Positions 53,422 to 62,927 of a DNA stretch of 64,000 bases are shown here, piece after piece (position 1 is the stretch's first letter; every line of letters starts with the position of its first letter). The position numbers and the translations under genes were made by a program. The stretch spans positions 1,178,001 to 1,242,000 of the forward strand of contig JADIYP010000001.1 in NCBI GenBank assembly GCA_016705235.1, given 5' to 3'. A model generated the notes under the pieces. It did no database searches. It was not told where the DNA came from and saw only the letters and a list, made by a program, of their open reading frames with translations. The DNA comes from Candidatus Leptovillus affinis. Its GTDB lineage: Bacteria > Chloroflexota > Anaerolineae > Promineifilales > Promineifilaceae.

Positions 53422-55057
53422 GTGACTTTTTTGCTTTTTCCAGGCCGTCACCTTTTAAATACATCGTTTCAGGCGCGATATTTGCAGCAGATATTGCAGA
53501 TGCCGCTGGCGCAGTTGACGTTTTTGGCCGGCGCGCCGCCGCCAGCTTCGGGGCCGCTCGATCAGGTGGTGTTTGCCATCACGTCCAGCAACCAGGCTGG
53601 TTCCCGGTACAATCCGATTCCGCTGCATGTGCGGGCGATTGGGGTAGATCGATTTATACGGCCGTTCGAAGCCACCCTATCTGTCCATTACCGCATCATT
53701 GGCATACCCCATTACCAGCCTACCCCCCGCTTCGCCGAATTTACGCTCAAAGAGATCGCCGAACAAACCGAAGGCGGCCTGCGCCTGACGCCGGATAACT
53801 GCGTGGTGCTGTGCTCTACCACGGCCGTTATCCGCCAATACCAACAGCTCGGTTTCGCCATTCTCCCGGCCGAACTCAATCATCCCGACCAACCGCCAAC
53901 ACCCATCGACGTGCTGCAAAAAATGGTCGCCGCCGGGGAAAGCTGGCCCACTTAACCCCGACCTGCGCGATCAGCTTTCATCGGCCACCTTTGACCTCTG
54001 GCAGGACTTCCCCGACATCCCCCGGCGTATTTTGCGCCTCTGGCGCGACCCGCTGCTCAACGACGAAGGCAGCCTCACCAACGACCGCAACTACGCCACC
54101 TACGCCTATGGCCTGAGCAACCCGGAAATCATCAACCTGAAATATCAGGACATTCAAGAAGCCATCGTGCCGGGCAAAATTGTCGACGAAGGCTGCGCCG
54201 ACGGGGCGCTGCTGGCGGCTGTGGCCCATGATTTTCCCGATTCCGACCTGATCGGCATCGACATTTCTGCCGAATTTATTGCCCGCTGCCGCGAGCGACA
54301 GCGGGCCGGCGATTTTGGCGGGAGTTTTGTCTTTTTCCACCAGCGCAACATCACCCAGCCCATTTTTGAACCGGGCGCGATTCACACCACCATTTGCAAT
54401 TCTACGCTGCATGAATTGTGGTCTTATGGCGATCAGGCGCAAACCATCCACAGCTACCTGGCGTTGAAATATGCCCAAACGGCCGTCTCCGGCCGCCTGC
54501 TCATTCGGGATGTGATTGGGCCGGAAAACGGCCGTCAGGAAGTGTATCTCTGGCTCAACGATGCGGATGGGGCCAACGACGCTGTTTTTCAGGAGTTTGC
54601 CAGCCCGGATTTGCTTGCCGAACACCTGCAAACCTTGTCCACTTACGGCCGTTTCCGCCGTTTCGCCCGTGATTTTTTGCCCGACAGGCAAGCAGGCCAA
54701 CCCGTTGTCCAATACCAGGAAGCGCAGGTAGACGGCCGTCAATACGCCATCTTACCGCTGCGCGCCGCCTGTGAATTTATGAGCAAAAAAGATTACACCG
54801 ACAACTGGGCCAGCGAAATGCACGAGGAATTTGCTTTCTGGAGTTTTAGCGACTGGAAAACTGCCCTACAAACCGCCGGGTTCCACATTCTGGAAAACCC
54901 CAACACCCCTCAAAGCGGCTCCCGCGTGTACACCAATCCCTGGATTGTAAGCCACCGCTGGCAAGGCAAAGTGGCCCTGTTTGTGCTGAATGAGAACGGC
55001 CGTCTCGACCCCTTACCCTATCCGCCCACCAACGTCATTCTCGTGGCCGAAAAATAA
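53422..55057 (+). pseudogene. Methyltransferase with N-terminal nucleotide-binding-like domain, frameshifted
   Basis: Two frames cover one coding stretch. The first (53422-53955) reads MTFLLFPGRHLLNTSFQARY, then LDQVVFAITSSNQAGSRYNPIPLHVR, HYRIIGIPHYQPTPRFAEFTLKEI, and stops after VAAGESWPT. The second continues from about 53935 (GPLNPDLRDQLSSATFDLWQDFPDIPRRILRLWRDP) without a usable start codon, to 55057. It contains a class I methyltransferase: IVDEGCADGALLAAVAHDF (SAM loop), IGIDIS, TTICNSTLHELWSYG. The shift probably lies at a G4 run near 53935. The N-terminal part may be an adenylyltransferase-like Rossmann domain, on weak evidence. It is either one fused gene with a single-base error or a recent pseudogene. 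Substrate unknown. Confidence 0.72.
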
Positions 55058-55077
55058 GTCCCGGCCGCTGCCGGGCC

Positions 55078-58000
55078 TCAATTTTCCACGGCCAGACACG
55101 CTTCGCCGCGTAGATATTGTTCGCATTCTCGCGCCGTCATGGGCCGCGTCATGCGCTCCAACGCCCGCTCAAACAACGTAGTCACCGAATTCAAATCGTT
55201 GATTTGCGCCGTGCCATCGGCGCTGGCCGTCGCCAGACGGCCGCCATCCGGGCTAAACACCACACTGTTGACCGGCGCCGTATGTCCCAACAACGTGCGC
55301 AGCACCTGCCCCGTTTGTGGGTTCCACAATTTGGCCGTTCGATCCACACTGGTTGTCGCCAGACGAGCGCCATCCGGGCTAAAAGCCACGCTGAGCACCG
55401 GTCCGGTATGGCCAGACAGCGTGCGCAGCAGGTCGCCGCTGCCCAAATCCCAAATTTTGGCCGTGCCATCGCCACCCGCCGTAGCCAGGCGACGGCCGTC
55501 GGCGCTAAAAGCCAGCCCATTCACCGGCCCGCCATGTCCGGCCAACGTCAACACCGGCTCACCCGTCTCCGCCTCCAAAATCACCACGCCGCCATTCACA
55601 TCGCCAATGGCCAACCGCAATTGGTCCGGGCTGAACGCGGCGCTGGTGACGGCCGTATCGTGGGCAAATGTTTGCAGCAAATCGCCGGTCATCACGTTCC
55701 AGATGCGTATCTTGCCATCTTCGCTGGCTGTTAGCAGGCGCGCGCCGGCGTCGTCAAACCGCACCCAGGTTACCGGGCCTTCGTGGGGCAGCACCGGCAG
55801 GCGCACCAGTCCGGTAGACAAATCCCAGATGCGCGCATAATAATCGGTGCTGCCTGTGGCCAACAGGCTGCTATCCGGGCTAAACGCGACGCTTTGCACC
55901 GGCGCGTTGTGGTTGCCCAGGCTAAACAGCACCGCGCCAGAAGCCGCATCCCACACTTTTGCCGTGCGATCGTCGCTGGCGGTGGCCACAAATTGGCCGT
56001 CGGCGCTAAACATCACGGCGTTGATGGGGCGTCGATGCCGTGAAAGCACCAGCACGTCCAGGCCAGCTTCCGAGTTCCAAATGCGCGCCGTGCTGTCCTG
56101 GCTGGCGGTGGCCAATTGGGAACCATCTGGGCTAAAGGCCACAGCCGACACCGCGCCATTGTGGCCGGACAGCGTATAAAGCGTCTGGCCGGTTTCAGCG
56201 TCCCACACTTTGGCTGTACCGTCGCCGCTGGCTGTAGCCATCAGACGGCCGTCTGGGCTAAAAGCCACATCGGCCACCTGGCTGGCATGGCCGATCAGGT
56301 TAAACAGCAGTCCTTCGTTCTTAAAATCCCACACGCGGGCCACGCCGTCGTTATAGGCCGTGATCACCCGCGCGCCGTCTGGGCTAAAGGCGAGAGCGTT
56401 GGCTCCCACGGGGTCTTCGGGGTATGGATTGGCCGAGTAGACCGGCGAGCCGTTTTCCATGTTCCAGACAATGGTACGGCCGTCGTCGCCAGCGGAAGCC
56501 AGATAACCGCCATCCTGGTTAAAAGCCACGTCTTGCACTGTCGCGTCATGGCCATACAGACGGTACAACGAACGGCGCGTTTCCGTGTCCCAGACGCGCA
56601 CGGTGGCGTTCCCGTTGGCTGCCGCCAGATGCAGATTATCGGGGCTGTAGGCCACGGCGCGAATCGGGCCATCGTTGCCGTTCATCACCGCCAGCCGTTC
56701 GCCGGTGGCCACGTCGCGCACGATGATGAAGCCATCGTCGCCGCCGGAGGCCAGCCGCTGGCTGTCTGGGCTGAAGGCCAGGCCGTTGACCACGCGGCTG
56801 TGGTCGGTGAAGGTGCGTAGTTCGCGCCCGGTTTGGGCGTCCCATAATTTGATGGAATTGTCGTAGCTGGCGGTGGCCAGGAAACGGCCGTCCGGGCTAA
56901 AGGCCACATCGCTCAACCAATTTGTATGGCCGGAAAGGGTCATTTGTAGCTGCGACGCTTGCAAGGCGCGGTAGAGCGCGTCTTCGGCTTCGGCGGCGGC
57001 GGTGCCGTCGATGGGCAAGGTGCGGTTAACCGCCTCGATGGCTAACAGCAAACCCAACTGCGGATCGCTGGTAAGCTGGTCAATCGAGGCGGCGGCTAAT
57101 TCGCGGGCGGTTGCCAGGCGGGTTTGGGCTTCGGCTTCGCGGGCGTTGGTTTCGGCCTGGGCGGCGCTGGCGACGGCCGTAGCGCGGGCAGTCTCGGCTT
57201 CGGCGGCGTTGATTTCGGCGACGTCGCGTTGGGTACGGGCTTCGGCTTCGGCGGTGGCGCGCAGGTTGGCGTCTTGTTGGGCGGCGATTTGGGCGGAAAC
57301 GGCCGTGGCTGCGCTGGCTTCGGCATCCATGCGTAAGGTTTCGGCAATAGAAGCGTTTGCGCGGGCGGTTTCGGCGTTTTGGGCGGCTGCGGAGGCATTT
57401 TGCGCGGCTACCGCGCCATTTCGCGCGGCCCAAAACGCAGCTACCAGGGCCAGCACAAACACCACCGCCAGCGCCACAGACAGCCGCGCCAGCCGCCGGG
57501 CAGAGCGGTCGCTTTCGGCGGCGCGTTGTCGCTCTGCTTCGGCCAGGGCGCGGGCCTGTTCCAGTTCGCGCAGCTGCCGTGTTTCGCGTTCAAGCTGTTC
57601 TTTGTGCGCGGCCGTTTCGCTGGCTTCCACAAAGAGCGCTTCCAGAGCGGTCAGGTCTTCGTATTGCAGCGCATCTTCCAACAAAACGCCGCGCAGCAGC
57701 ACGCTGTTGGGTTGGCCAAGCGCGTGCCACTGTTCGGCCGTTGTCGCCAGGCGGAGGCGTTGGCGCTGCGCCACGCGCGCTTCTTCAATCCAGCCCACCA
57801 GGCGCGGCCAAATTCGCACAATCGACTCGTGGGCCAGACCTACCTGATCGTCTTCGGCGCTTGTGCCGGCGATGCGGCGGACCAGGCGCGCGCCTAACAA
57901 TTGATCAATGACTCGGCCGATTTGCGCCTGGGGCTTGCGGATTTCCTGGTAAAGAATAGACAGCAGCACCCGGTCGGCGGTGATGGTTTGCTCGACGGTT

Positions 58001-59196
58001 GGCCGCACAATGCCCAGCATAACCTGCCGGGCCACGGCCCGATCTTCTGGCGAGAGGCCGTCGTAAAAGGCGTCGGCGCTGTTGGCCAGGGCTTGCCGCC
58101 CGCCGCCGATGCGCCGGTAAGCCGCCCAGGTGACGCGGTTGTGGTCGCGGTTTTCCCAGAGTTTGAGCAGGGTAAATTGCAGCAGGGGCAGGGCGGCCGG
58201 TTTACCCAATACTTCGCCTACCAGTTCTTCGACCAGGTTTTCCTCGAATTTCAGGCCGACCAATTCGGCCGGTTTTTCGATCACTTCGCGCAGTTCGTTG
58301 GCCTTCATGGCCGTGACGCGCACCTGGGCTTTTTCGTATTCGGATTGCAGGGCCGGGATTTGCACCAGGTTGCTTTCCAGGTCGGCGCGCATGGTGATGA
58401 CGACGGTGTGCCGCGCTTTGGGCATTTGAATGAGGTTGAGCAGGGTGATGATGAAGGCGCGGCGTTTCTGTTCGTCCTGGCAAATGGTGAAGATTTCTTC
58501 AAATTGGTCGATCAGCAGGACGGCCGGTTCGGAATCGGCCTGATCGATGAGGTTGACGAGGTAGGTGGAATTTTGGGCGCATTGTTCGGTGACTTCGGTT
58601 ATCCAATCCATCATGGCGACGCCCTCGGGTTTGAGGACGCGGATGAGGCTGGCCTGGGGGTCTGCGCCGGGGACGATGGGGGCGTAGTAGCGCCAGTTGC
58701 GGCTGCCGTGCAGGGCGCCATCTTGCAATTGGGTGAAAAGCCCGGCCTGGGCGACTGAGGATTTGCCGCTGCCGGAGGGGCCGACGATGGCCAGGAAACG
58801 GCCGTATTTCAGCTTTTCCACCATTTCTTTGATGAGGGCAGCGCGGCCGAAAAAGAAGGAGTGTTGCGACGCGCCAAAGGTTTGCAGGCCAAGATACGGA
58901 CATAACGAGTCGTCCAATTCCGGGGCTAAACCAGGGTCGTATTCGGTTAGATTGGTGTCCGGGGCCGGCCGTCGGGCATGGTATAACTCATTGGCCCAAT
59001 AATCGATCAGATTTTGCGCCTGCCAGCGGTCACTGCGTGTATCCAAAAAAGCGCCGGTGGCTACACCCTGCGCCACAAACTGCTCTACTTCGTCTAAAAA
59101 AATCTCCAACTGGCCGTCTTTGCTGCGGCGTTCAAGTAAACGACGATGGGTAGTACGCAGTGCGGACAGTGATGGAAATGCTTCGATTTGTTCCAT
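55078..59196 (-). CDS. nSTAND NTPase-TM-14xWD40 repeat protein
   Basis: 1372 residues from ATG 59196 (MEQIEAFPSLSALR), with GGAG 11 bases upstream. After a helical N-terminus (about 1-95) comes CPYLGLQTFGASQHSFFFGR and a STAND P-loop ATPase: Walker A GPSGSGKSS at about 139-147, Walker B PAVLLIDQFEEIF. A TM helix (about 573-595) and a long Ala/Glu coiled coil follow (SAAAQNAETARANASIAETL). The C-terminus has 14 WD40 repeats (from about 750 to 1340), the number for two seven-blade propellers. STAND-WD40 proteins are signal-dependent oligomerising switches, and some act in antiphage or self-killing responses. No effector domain is visible. Confidence 0.92.
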   Translation of the reverse strand: MEQIEAFPSLSALRTTHRRLLERRSKDGQLEIFLDEVEQFVAQGVATGAFLDTRSDRWQAQNLIDYWANELYHARRPAPDTNLTEYDPGLAPELDDSLCPYLGLQTFGASQHSFFFGRAALIKEMVEKLKYGRFLAIVGPSGSGKSSVAQAGLFTQLQDGALHGSRNWRYYAPIVPGADPQASLIRVLKPEGVAMMDWITEVTEQCAQNSTYLVNLIDQADSEPAVLLIDQFEEIFTICQDEQKRRAFIITLLNLIQMPKARHTVVITMRADLESNLVQIPALQSEYEKAQVRVTAMKANELREVIEKPAELVGLKFEENLVEELVGEVLGKPAALPLLQFTLLKLWENRDHNRVTWAAYRRIGGGRQALANSADAFYDGLSPEDRAVARQVMLGIVRPTVEQTITADRVLLSILYQEIRKPQAQIGRVIDQLLGARLVRRIAGTSAEDDQVGLAHESIVRIWPRLVGWIEEARVAQRQRLRLATTAEQWHALGQPNSVLLRGVLLEDALQYEDLTALEALFVEASETAAHKEQLERETRQLRELEQARALAEAERQRAAESDRSARRLARLSVALAVVFVLALVAAFWAARNGAVAAQNASAAAQNAETARANASIAETLRMDAEASAATAVSAQIAAQQDANLRATAEAEARTQRDVAEINAAEAETARATAVASAAQAETNAREAEAQTRLATARELAAASIDQLTSDPQLGLLLAIEAVNRTLPIDGTAAAEAEDALYRALQASQLQMTLSGHTNWLSDVAFSPDGRFLATASYDNSIKLWDAQTGRELRTFTDHSRVVNGLAFSPDSQRLASGGDDGFIIVRDVATGERLAVMNGNDGPIRAVAYSPDNLHLAAANGNATVRVWDTETRRSLYRLYGHDATVQDVAFNQDGGYLASAGDDGRTIVWNMENGSPVYSANPYPEDPVGANALAFSPDGARVITAYNDGVARVWDFKNEGLLFNLIGHASQVADVAFSPDGRLMATASGDGTAKVWDAETGQTLYTLSGHNGAVSAVAFSPDGSQLATASQDSTARIWNSEAGLDVLVLSRHRRPINAVMFSADGQFVATASDDRTAKVWDAASGAVLFSLGNHNAPVQSVAFSPDSSLLATGSTDYYARIWDLSTGLVRLPVLPHEGPVTWVRFDDAGARLLTASEDGKIRIWNVMTGDLLQTFAHDTAVTSAAFSPDQLRLAIGDVNGGVVILEAETGEPVLTLAGHGGPVNGLAFSADGRRLATAGGDGTAKIWDLGSGDLLRTLSGHTGPVLSVAFSPDGARLATTSVDRTAKLWNPQTGQVLRTLLGHTAPVNSVVFSPDGGRLATASADGTAQINDLNSVTTLFERALERMTRPMTARECEQYLRGEACLAVEN

Positions 59197-59348
59197 TACA
59201 ACTGTTCTCCTGACTACCTGCAAATCTACATGGGGACTGCGCCCGGTCAATTTTTGCCGCCGGACGCTCATCCAGGGCGGGATCATACGGCAATCCGGGG
59301 CAATCATCAACTATGCAATATGCGTGGGACTGCCGGTTCACCGTTTTC

Positions 59349-60599
59349 TCACGCCGCGATGGCAAATAGACATTTGAGGTAGGCGGCTTCGGGGAAACGA
59401 ATGGGATGGTCCAGGGCGTGGCCGGTGCGGGCGATTTCGCGCAACGGCCGTCCCTCTTCCCGCGCCGTCTGGTGCAGCAGGGCAAAAAATTCCTCCGTGT
59501 TTACCCGGCTGGAGCAAGAAGCCATCACCAATATGCCGCCGGGACGCAGCACAGCCAGCCCCAGACGCGCCAGGCGGGCATATGCGCCCAGTGCCCGCGC
59601 TGCTTCGGCCTGTTTTTTGGCGAAGGCTGGCGGGTCGATGATCACCAGGTCGAATTGACGGCCGTTCTCTGCCAGCCGCGCCATTTCCGCAAAAGCGTCG
59701 CCGGCGATCAGGTCGTGGGTGGCGGCGGCCACGGCCGTATCCGCCTCGTTCAGGGCAAAATTCTCGGCCGCCGCTTGCAAGGCTGGTCGGCTGAGGTCCA
59801 GGCTGGTGACACGGCGCGCGCCGCCGCGCGCCGCGTACAGCGAAAAACCGCCGGAATAGGCAAACACATTCAGCACATCGCCGCCGCTGGCCAACCCTTC
59901 TACCCGCGCTCGATTGTCGCGCTGGTCGAGAAAGAAGCCGGTTTTTTGCCCCTCGACCACGTCGGCGGCAAAATTCAGGCCGTTTTCGCGGAACACAACC
60001 GGCCCGGCAAGCGGCGGGCCAACCAGGATGGTTCCATCTGGCAGCCCAAGCTTGGTGAGGACGGGGCGGCTGGTTCGATTGAGCCGCAAAACGACGCGCT
60101 GGGGGCGGGAGACGGCCGTTAACCCCAGCAGCACATCGGCCAGATGTGGCAGCCAGGCGGTTGTGTACAACTTTAACACGTAGGTTTCGGCGTACCGGTC
60201 AATCACCAGTCCGGGGAACCCGTCGTTCTCGCCGTACACCAGCCGGTAGCCGGTTGTTGGCGATTCTAACAATGGCTGGCGCAGGGCGGCCGCCTGCCGC
60301 AGCCGCTGTTCCCACCAGGCTGTGTCGATGGTTGCCGAACGGCCGTGATGCAGAATGCGCACGCGCAGCGGTGAATCGGGGTCAAACAGGCCGACGGCCA
60401 GAAAGCGGTTTTTGTGGTCGAAAAGGATGGCCAGATCGCCGGAACGGCCGTCCTGGTTTTGGCGGGTGATCGAATCGGCGAACAGCCAGGGGTGGCCTTC
60501 GCGCACGGCGCGTTCGGCGGCGGGCGTTACCCGCAAGGCCAGCCGTCTGACCTCTGGCAAAGCAAACTGTGCAAGGTTGATAGGATCATTACCAACCAC
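59349..60599 (-). CDS. Class I rRNA (cytosine-C5) methyltransferase, RlmI-like
   Basis: 416 residues from GTG 60599 (GAGAGGTG about 7 bases upstream). The N-terminal PUA domain is LRVTPAAERAVREGHPWLFADSITRQN. The middle EEHEL-like region contains YRLVYGENDGFPGLVIDRYAE. The SAM domain includes GQKTGFFLDQRDNRARVEGLASGGDVLNVFAYSGGFSLYAARGGA, DLIAGDAFAEMARLAENGRQFDLVIIDPPAFAKKQ, and LVMASCSSRVNTEEF with the catalytic Cys. It matches the RlmI/YccW family that methylates 23S rRNA, although its exact site is not provable. A divergent promoter region of 57 bp separates it from thrB. Confidence 0.92.
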   Translation of the reverse strand: MVGNDPINLAQFALPEVRRLALRVTPAAERAVREGHPWLFADSITRQNQDGRSGDLAILFDHKNRFLAVGLFDPDSPLRVRILHHGRSATIDTAWWEQRLRQAAALRQPLLESPTTGYRLVYGENDGFPGLVIDRYAETYVLKLYTTAWLPHLADVLLGLTAVSRPQRVVLRLNRTSRPVLTKLGLPDGTILVGPPLAGPVVFRENGLNFAADVVEGQKTGFFLDQRDNRARVEGLASGGDVLNVFAYSGGFSLYAARGGARRVTSLDLSRPALQAAAENFALNEADTAVAAATHDLIAGDAFAEMARLAENGRQFDLVIIDPPAFAKKQAEAARALGAYARLARLGLAVLRPGGILVMASCSSRVNTEEFFALLHQTAREEGRPLREIARTGHALDHPIRFPEAAYLKCLFAIAA

Positions 60600-60656
60600 G
60601 AAACACCTCTCTCACAAATTTAACAATCGGCTGACGGCTGATTTTAGCGTAAAATC

Positions 60657-61571
60657 ATGCACCCTATGCAAGCGACTATAACCATTCCGGCAACATCTGC
60701 AAATCTTGGTCCGGGCTTCGACTGCCTGGGACTGGCTTTAAGTTTGTATCAGACGGTGACGTTTACGACGCGGGAAGAAGCGGGTCTGCTCATCACCACC
60801 ACCGGCGAAGACGCGCACAAGATCCCCACGGATGAGAGCAATCTGGTGTTCGAGGCGGCCAATCGTTTGTTTGCGCGGTTTGGGCAACGGCCGTCTGGCC
60901 TGCACATTCACCAGGACAACCAGATTCCCATCGGCAGCGGGTTGGGCAGCAGTTCGTCGGCGGTGTTGGCCGGGCTGTTTGGGGCCAATGCCTTGTTGGG
61001 CAAGCCCCTTTTGCGCGCCCAAATTTTGCAGGAGGCCACCAATTTGGAAGGACACCCGGATAACGTGGCTCCGGCCGTGTACGGCGGCCTGATTTTGGGC
61101 GTGCAAGCGCCAGACGGCTTGTTGGTGGAGCGAATTAGCGTGCCGCCGCTGCGCGTGGTGGTGGTTTTGCCCGATTTCCATTTGCCCACGGCCGAGGCGC
61201 GGGCGGCATTGCCGCAGCAGGTCAGTTTGCAAGATGCCATATTTAACGCCAGCCGCCTGGGGTTGTTGATCCGGGCCTTGGAAACGGCCGCGTATGACAA
61301 AATTCGGGCGGCCATGCAAGACCGGCTGCACCAGCCTTATCGGCTGCCGCTGGTTCCCGGCCTGAGCGCTGCCTACGAGGCGGCGTATGCCGCCGGCGCG
61401 GCGGGCGTGGCCCTGAGCGGGGCAGGCCCCAGCCTGATCGCTTTTGCCCCGGCAGGGCACGAGGTGATTGGGGAAGCGATGACGGCCGTGTTCGCGGCGC
61501 ACCAATTACCCAGCCGCACCTGGATATTGGCGGTAGACACGCAGGGCAGCCGGGTGGATATAGACAATTAG
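60657..61571 (+). CDS. thrB: Homoserine kinase
   Basis: 304 residues, GHMP kinase fold. The N-terminus is ITIPATSANLGPGFDCLGLALSLYQTVTF, the phosphate loop PIGSGLGSSSSAVLAGLFGANALLG, and GHPDNVAPAVYGGL is the ThrB signature. The C-terminal GHMP motif 3 is GAAGVALSGAGPSLIAFAP. It phosphorylates homoserine with ATP in threonine synthesis. ATG 60657 and ATG 60666 are both possible starts. The gene is divergent from the rlmI-like gene and is followed by a 335-bp gap before the pyruvate dehydrogenase genes. No other threonine genes are visible nearby. Confidence 0.96.
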   Translation: MHPMQATITIPATSANLGPGFDCLGLALSLYQTVTFTTREEAGLLITTTGEDAHKIPTDESNLVFEAANRLFARFGQRPSGLHIHQDNQIPIGSGLGSSSSAVLAGLFGANALLGKPLLRAQILQEATNLEGHPDNVAPAVYGGLILGVQAPDGLLVERISVPPLRVVVVLPDFHLPTAEARAALPQQVSLQDAIFNASRLGLLIRALETAAYDKIRAAMQDRLHQPYRLPLVPGLSAAYEAAYAAGAAGVALSGAGPSLIAFAPAGHEVIGEAMTAVFAAHQLPSRTWILAVDTQGSRVDIDN

Positions 61572-61906
61572 GCGCCGATCGGGGCACAATCCCGATCAAA
61601 ACCTTAACGAAATATGTATCATACCGTTGGTTTAGAGCGGATTGCGGTATAATCCTGACGTTTAAACTTATCTCTATCAATTTATTGATAAAAAGGGGCG
61701 CAGATAGGATGGAAACGGCCGTTGCGCCCAATTTCCACAACCTATGCGCAGCCCACGCGCAGCCTTTTCACACATTCGCCCTTTTAAGAAAAGAATTCGC
61801 AACCATTCACACGCTTATGTGTTGCCATTTAGTGGCGACCATGGCGTTTCACCGCGTCTCGGCGCACCTTCGTTCTGACAAGAAATTATTTTCAGGAGAA
61901 ACATAA
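61572..61906. other. Upstream region of the pyruvate dehydrogenase operon
   Basis: 335 bp. A promoter-like TTGGTT (61627-61632), 15-base spacer, TATAAT (61648-61653) gives a leader of about 245 bases. An in-leader frame ending exactly at 61906, adjacent to the pdhA ATG at 61907, may be a leader peptide but is not supported by composition. CAGGAG lies before the pdhA start. Confidence 0.4.
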
Positions 61907-62866
61907 ATGGAAAAAGCAACGCTGTTAGAATGGTACCGGCAAATGGTACTCATTCGTCGATTTGAACAACGCTGCTCAGATTTATATAGTCTGGGCAAAA
62001 TTGGTGGCTTCTTACACCTGTACATTGGCCAAGAAGCAGTCGCCGTAGGAACCATCGCGGCCCGCCAGCCGGGCGACCATGTGATTACGGCTTACCGTGA
62101 TCACGCCCACGCCCTGGCTGTGGGCAGCGAAACCGGCCCGGTGTTGGCCGAATTATTGGGCAAAGCAACCGGCGTCAGCAAGGGCAAGGGCGGCTCCATG
62201 CATCTGGCGGACGTGAACCGCCAGTATTGGGGCGGTTATGCCGTGGTTGGCGGCCATGTGCCGTTGGCCACTGGTCTGGCCCTGGCGGAGCAGTACAAGG
62301 GAACCGACAATGCCGTCTTGTGTTATTTTGGCGATGGTTCGACGAATATCGGTTATTTCCACGAATCGCTCAATCTGGCCGGCGTGTGGGATTTGCCGGT
62401 GGTGTTTGTGGCGGAGAATAACCAGTATGGCATGGGAACGGCCGTTGAACGCGCATCGGCCGTCACCCGAATGGTTGATAAAGCCCCCGCTTACGGCATG
62501 GAAGGCAAACAAGTAGACGGCATGGATGTCATGGCTGTGTATGAAGCCACATCCGCTGCTTTGCAAGCCATCCGTGATGGTAAAGGGCCGCAGTTCCTGG
62601 AAATGCTCACCTATCGTTTCGAAGGGCACAGCATGGGCGACCCGTTGCGCTACCGCACCAAAGACGAAGTGGAAAAATGGCGCGAAGACGACCCCATCGG
62701 CATATTGGAACGCTACCTGCTAAAGGAAAACATCGCCGACCGGGAGGAGTTGGAAAACCTGGACAAAGGCGTGGAGCAAGAATTAGTGGATGCCGTTCAG
62801 TTTGCTGAAGAATCGCCCTTCCCGGCTTATGAAGAGCTGTTCACAAACATTTACGTGGAAGATTAA
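61907..62866 (+). CDS. pdhA: Pyruvate dehydrogenase E1 component, alpha subunit
   Basis: 319 residues. A thiamine-diphosphate-dependent decarboxylase subunit that acts with E1-beta. Visible are IRRFEQRCSDLYSLGKIGGFLHLYIGQEAVAVG, YRDHAHALAVG, GKGGSMHLAD, GGHVPLATGLALAEQYKG and the ThDP-Mg motif GDGSTNIGYFHESLNLAGVWDLPVVFVAENNQYGMGT (GDG to NN). RFEGHSMGDPLRYRTKDEVEKWR is the phosphorylation-loop region of the family. The product is an acylated lipoyl E2. A 2-oxoisovalerate substrate cannot be excluded from sequence, but the alpha-subunit length and context suggest pyruvate or acetoin type. It is the first gene of the pdhA-pdhB-E2 operon. Confidence 0.93.
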   Translation: MEKATLLEWYRQMVLIRRFEQRCSDLYSLGKIGGFLHLYIGQEAVAVGTIAARQPGDHVITAYRDHAHALAVGSETGPVLAELLGKATGVSKGKGGSMHLADVNRQYWGGYAVVGGHVPLATGLALAEQYKGTDNAVLCYFGDGSTNIGYFHESLNLAGVWDLPVVFVAENNQYGMGTAVERASAVTRMVDKAPAYGMEGKQVDGMDVMAVYEATSAALQAIRDGKGPQFLEMLTYRFEGHSMGDPLRYRTKDEVEKWREDDPIGILERYLLKENIADREELENLDKGVEQELVDAVQFAEESPFPAYEELFTNIYVED

Positions 62867-62927
62867 AAGATTAAAGAATGGAGGCTGAGGCGTAAAAACC
62901 CTGCAACCTCTGTTTTTGGAGAAAACA

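Noticed and set aside
57002..57847. Long plus-strand frames antisense to the coiled-coil part of the WD40 protein
   Set aside because: Their Ala/Ser-rich repeats are the complement of the Ala/Glu coiled coil; no start signals and no recognisable domain.
61685..61906. 73-codon frame ending directly before pdhA
   Set aside because: No ATG with a good Shine-Dalgarno site and unconvincing composition; the adjacency of its stop to the pdhA ATG is probably chance.
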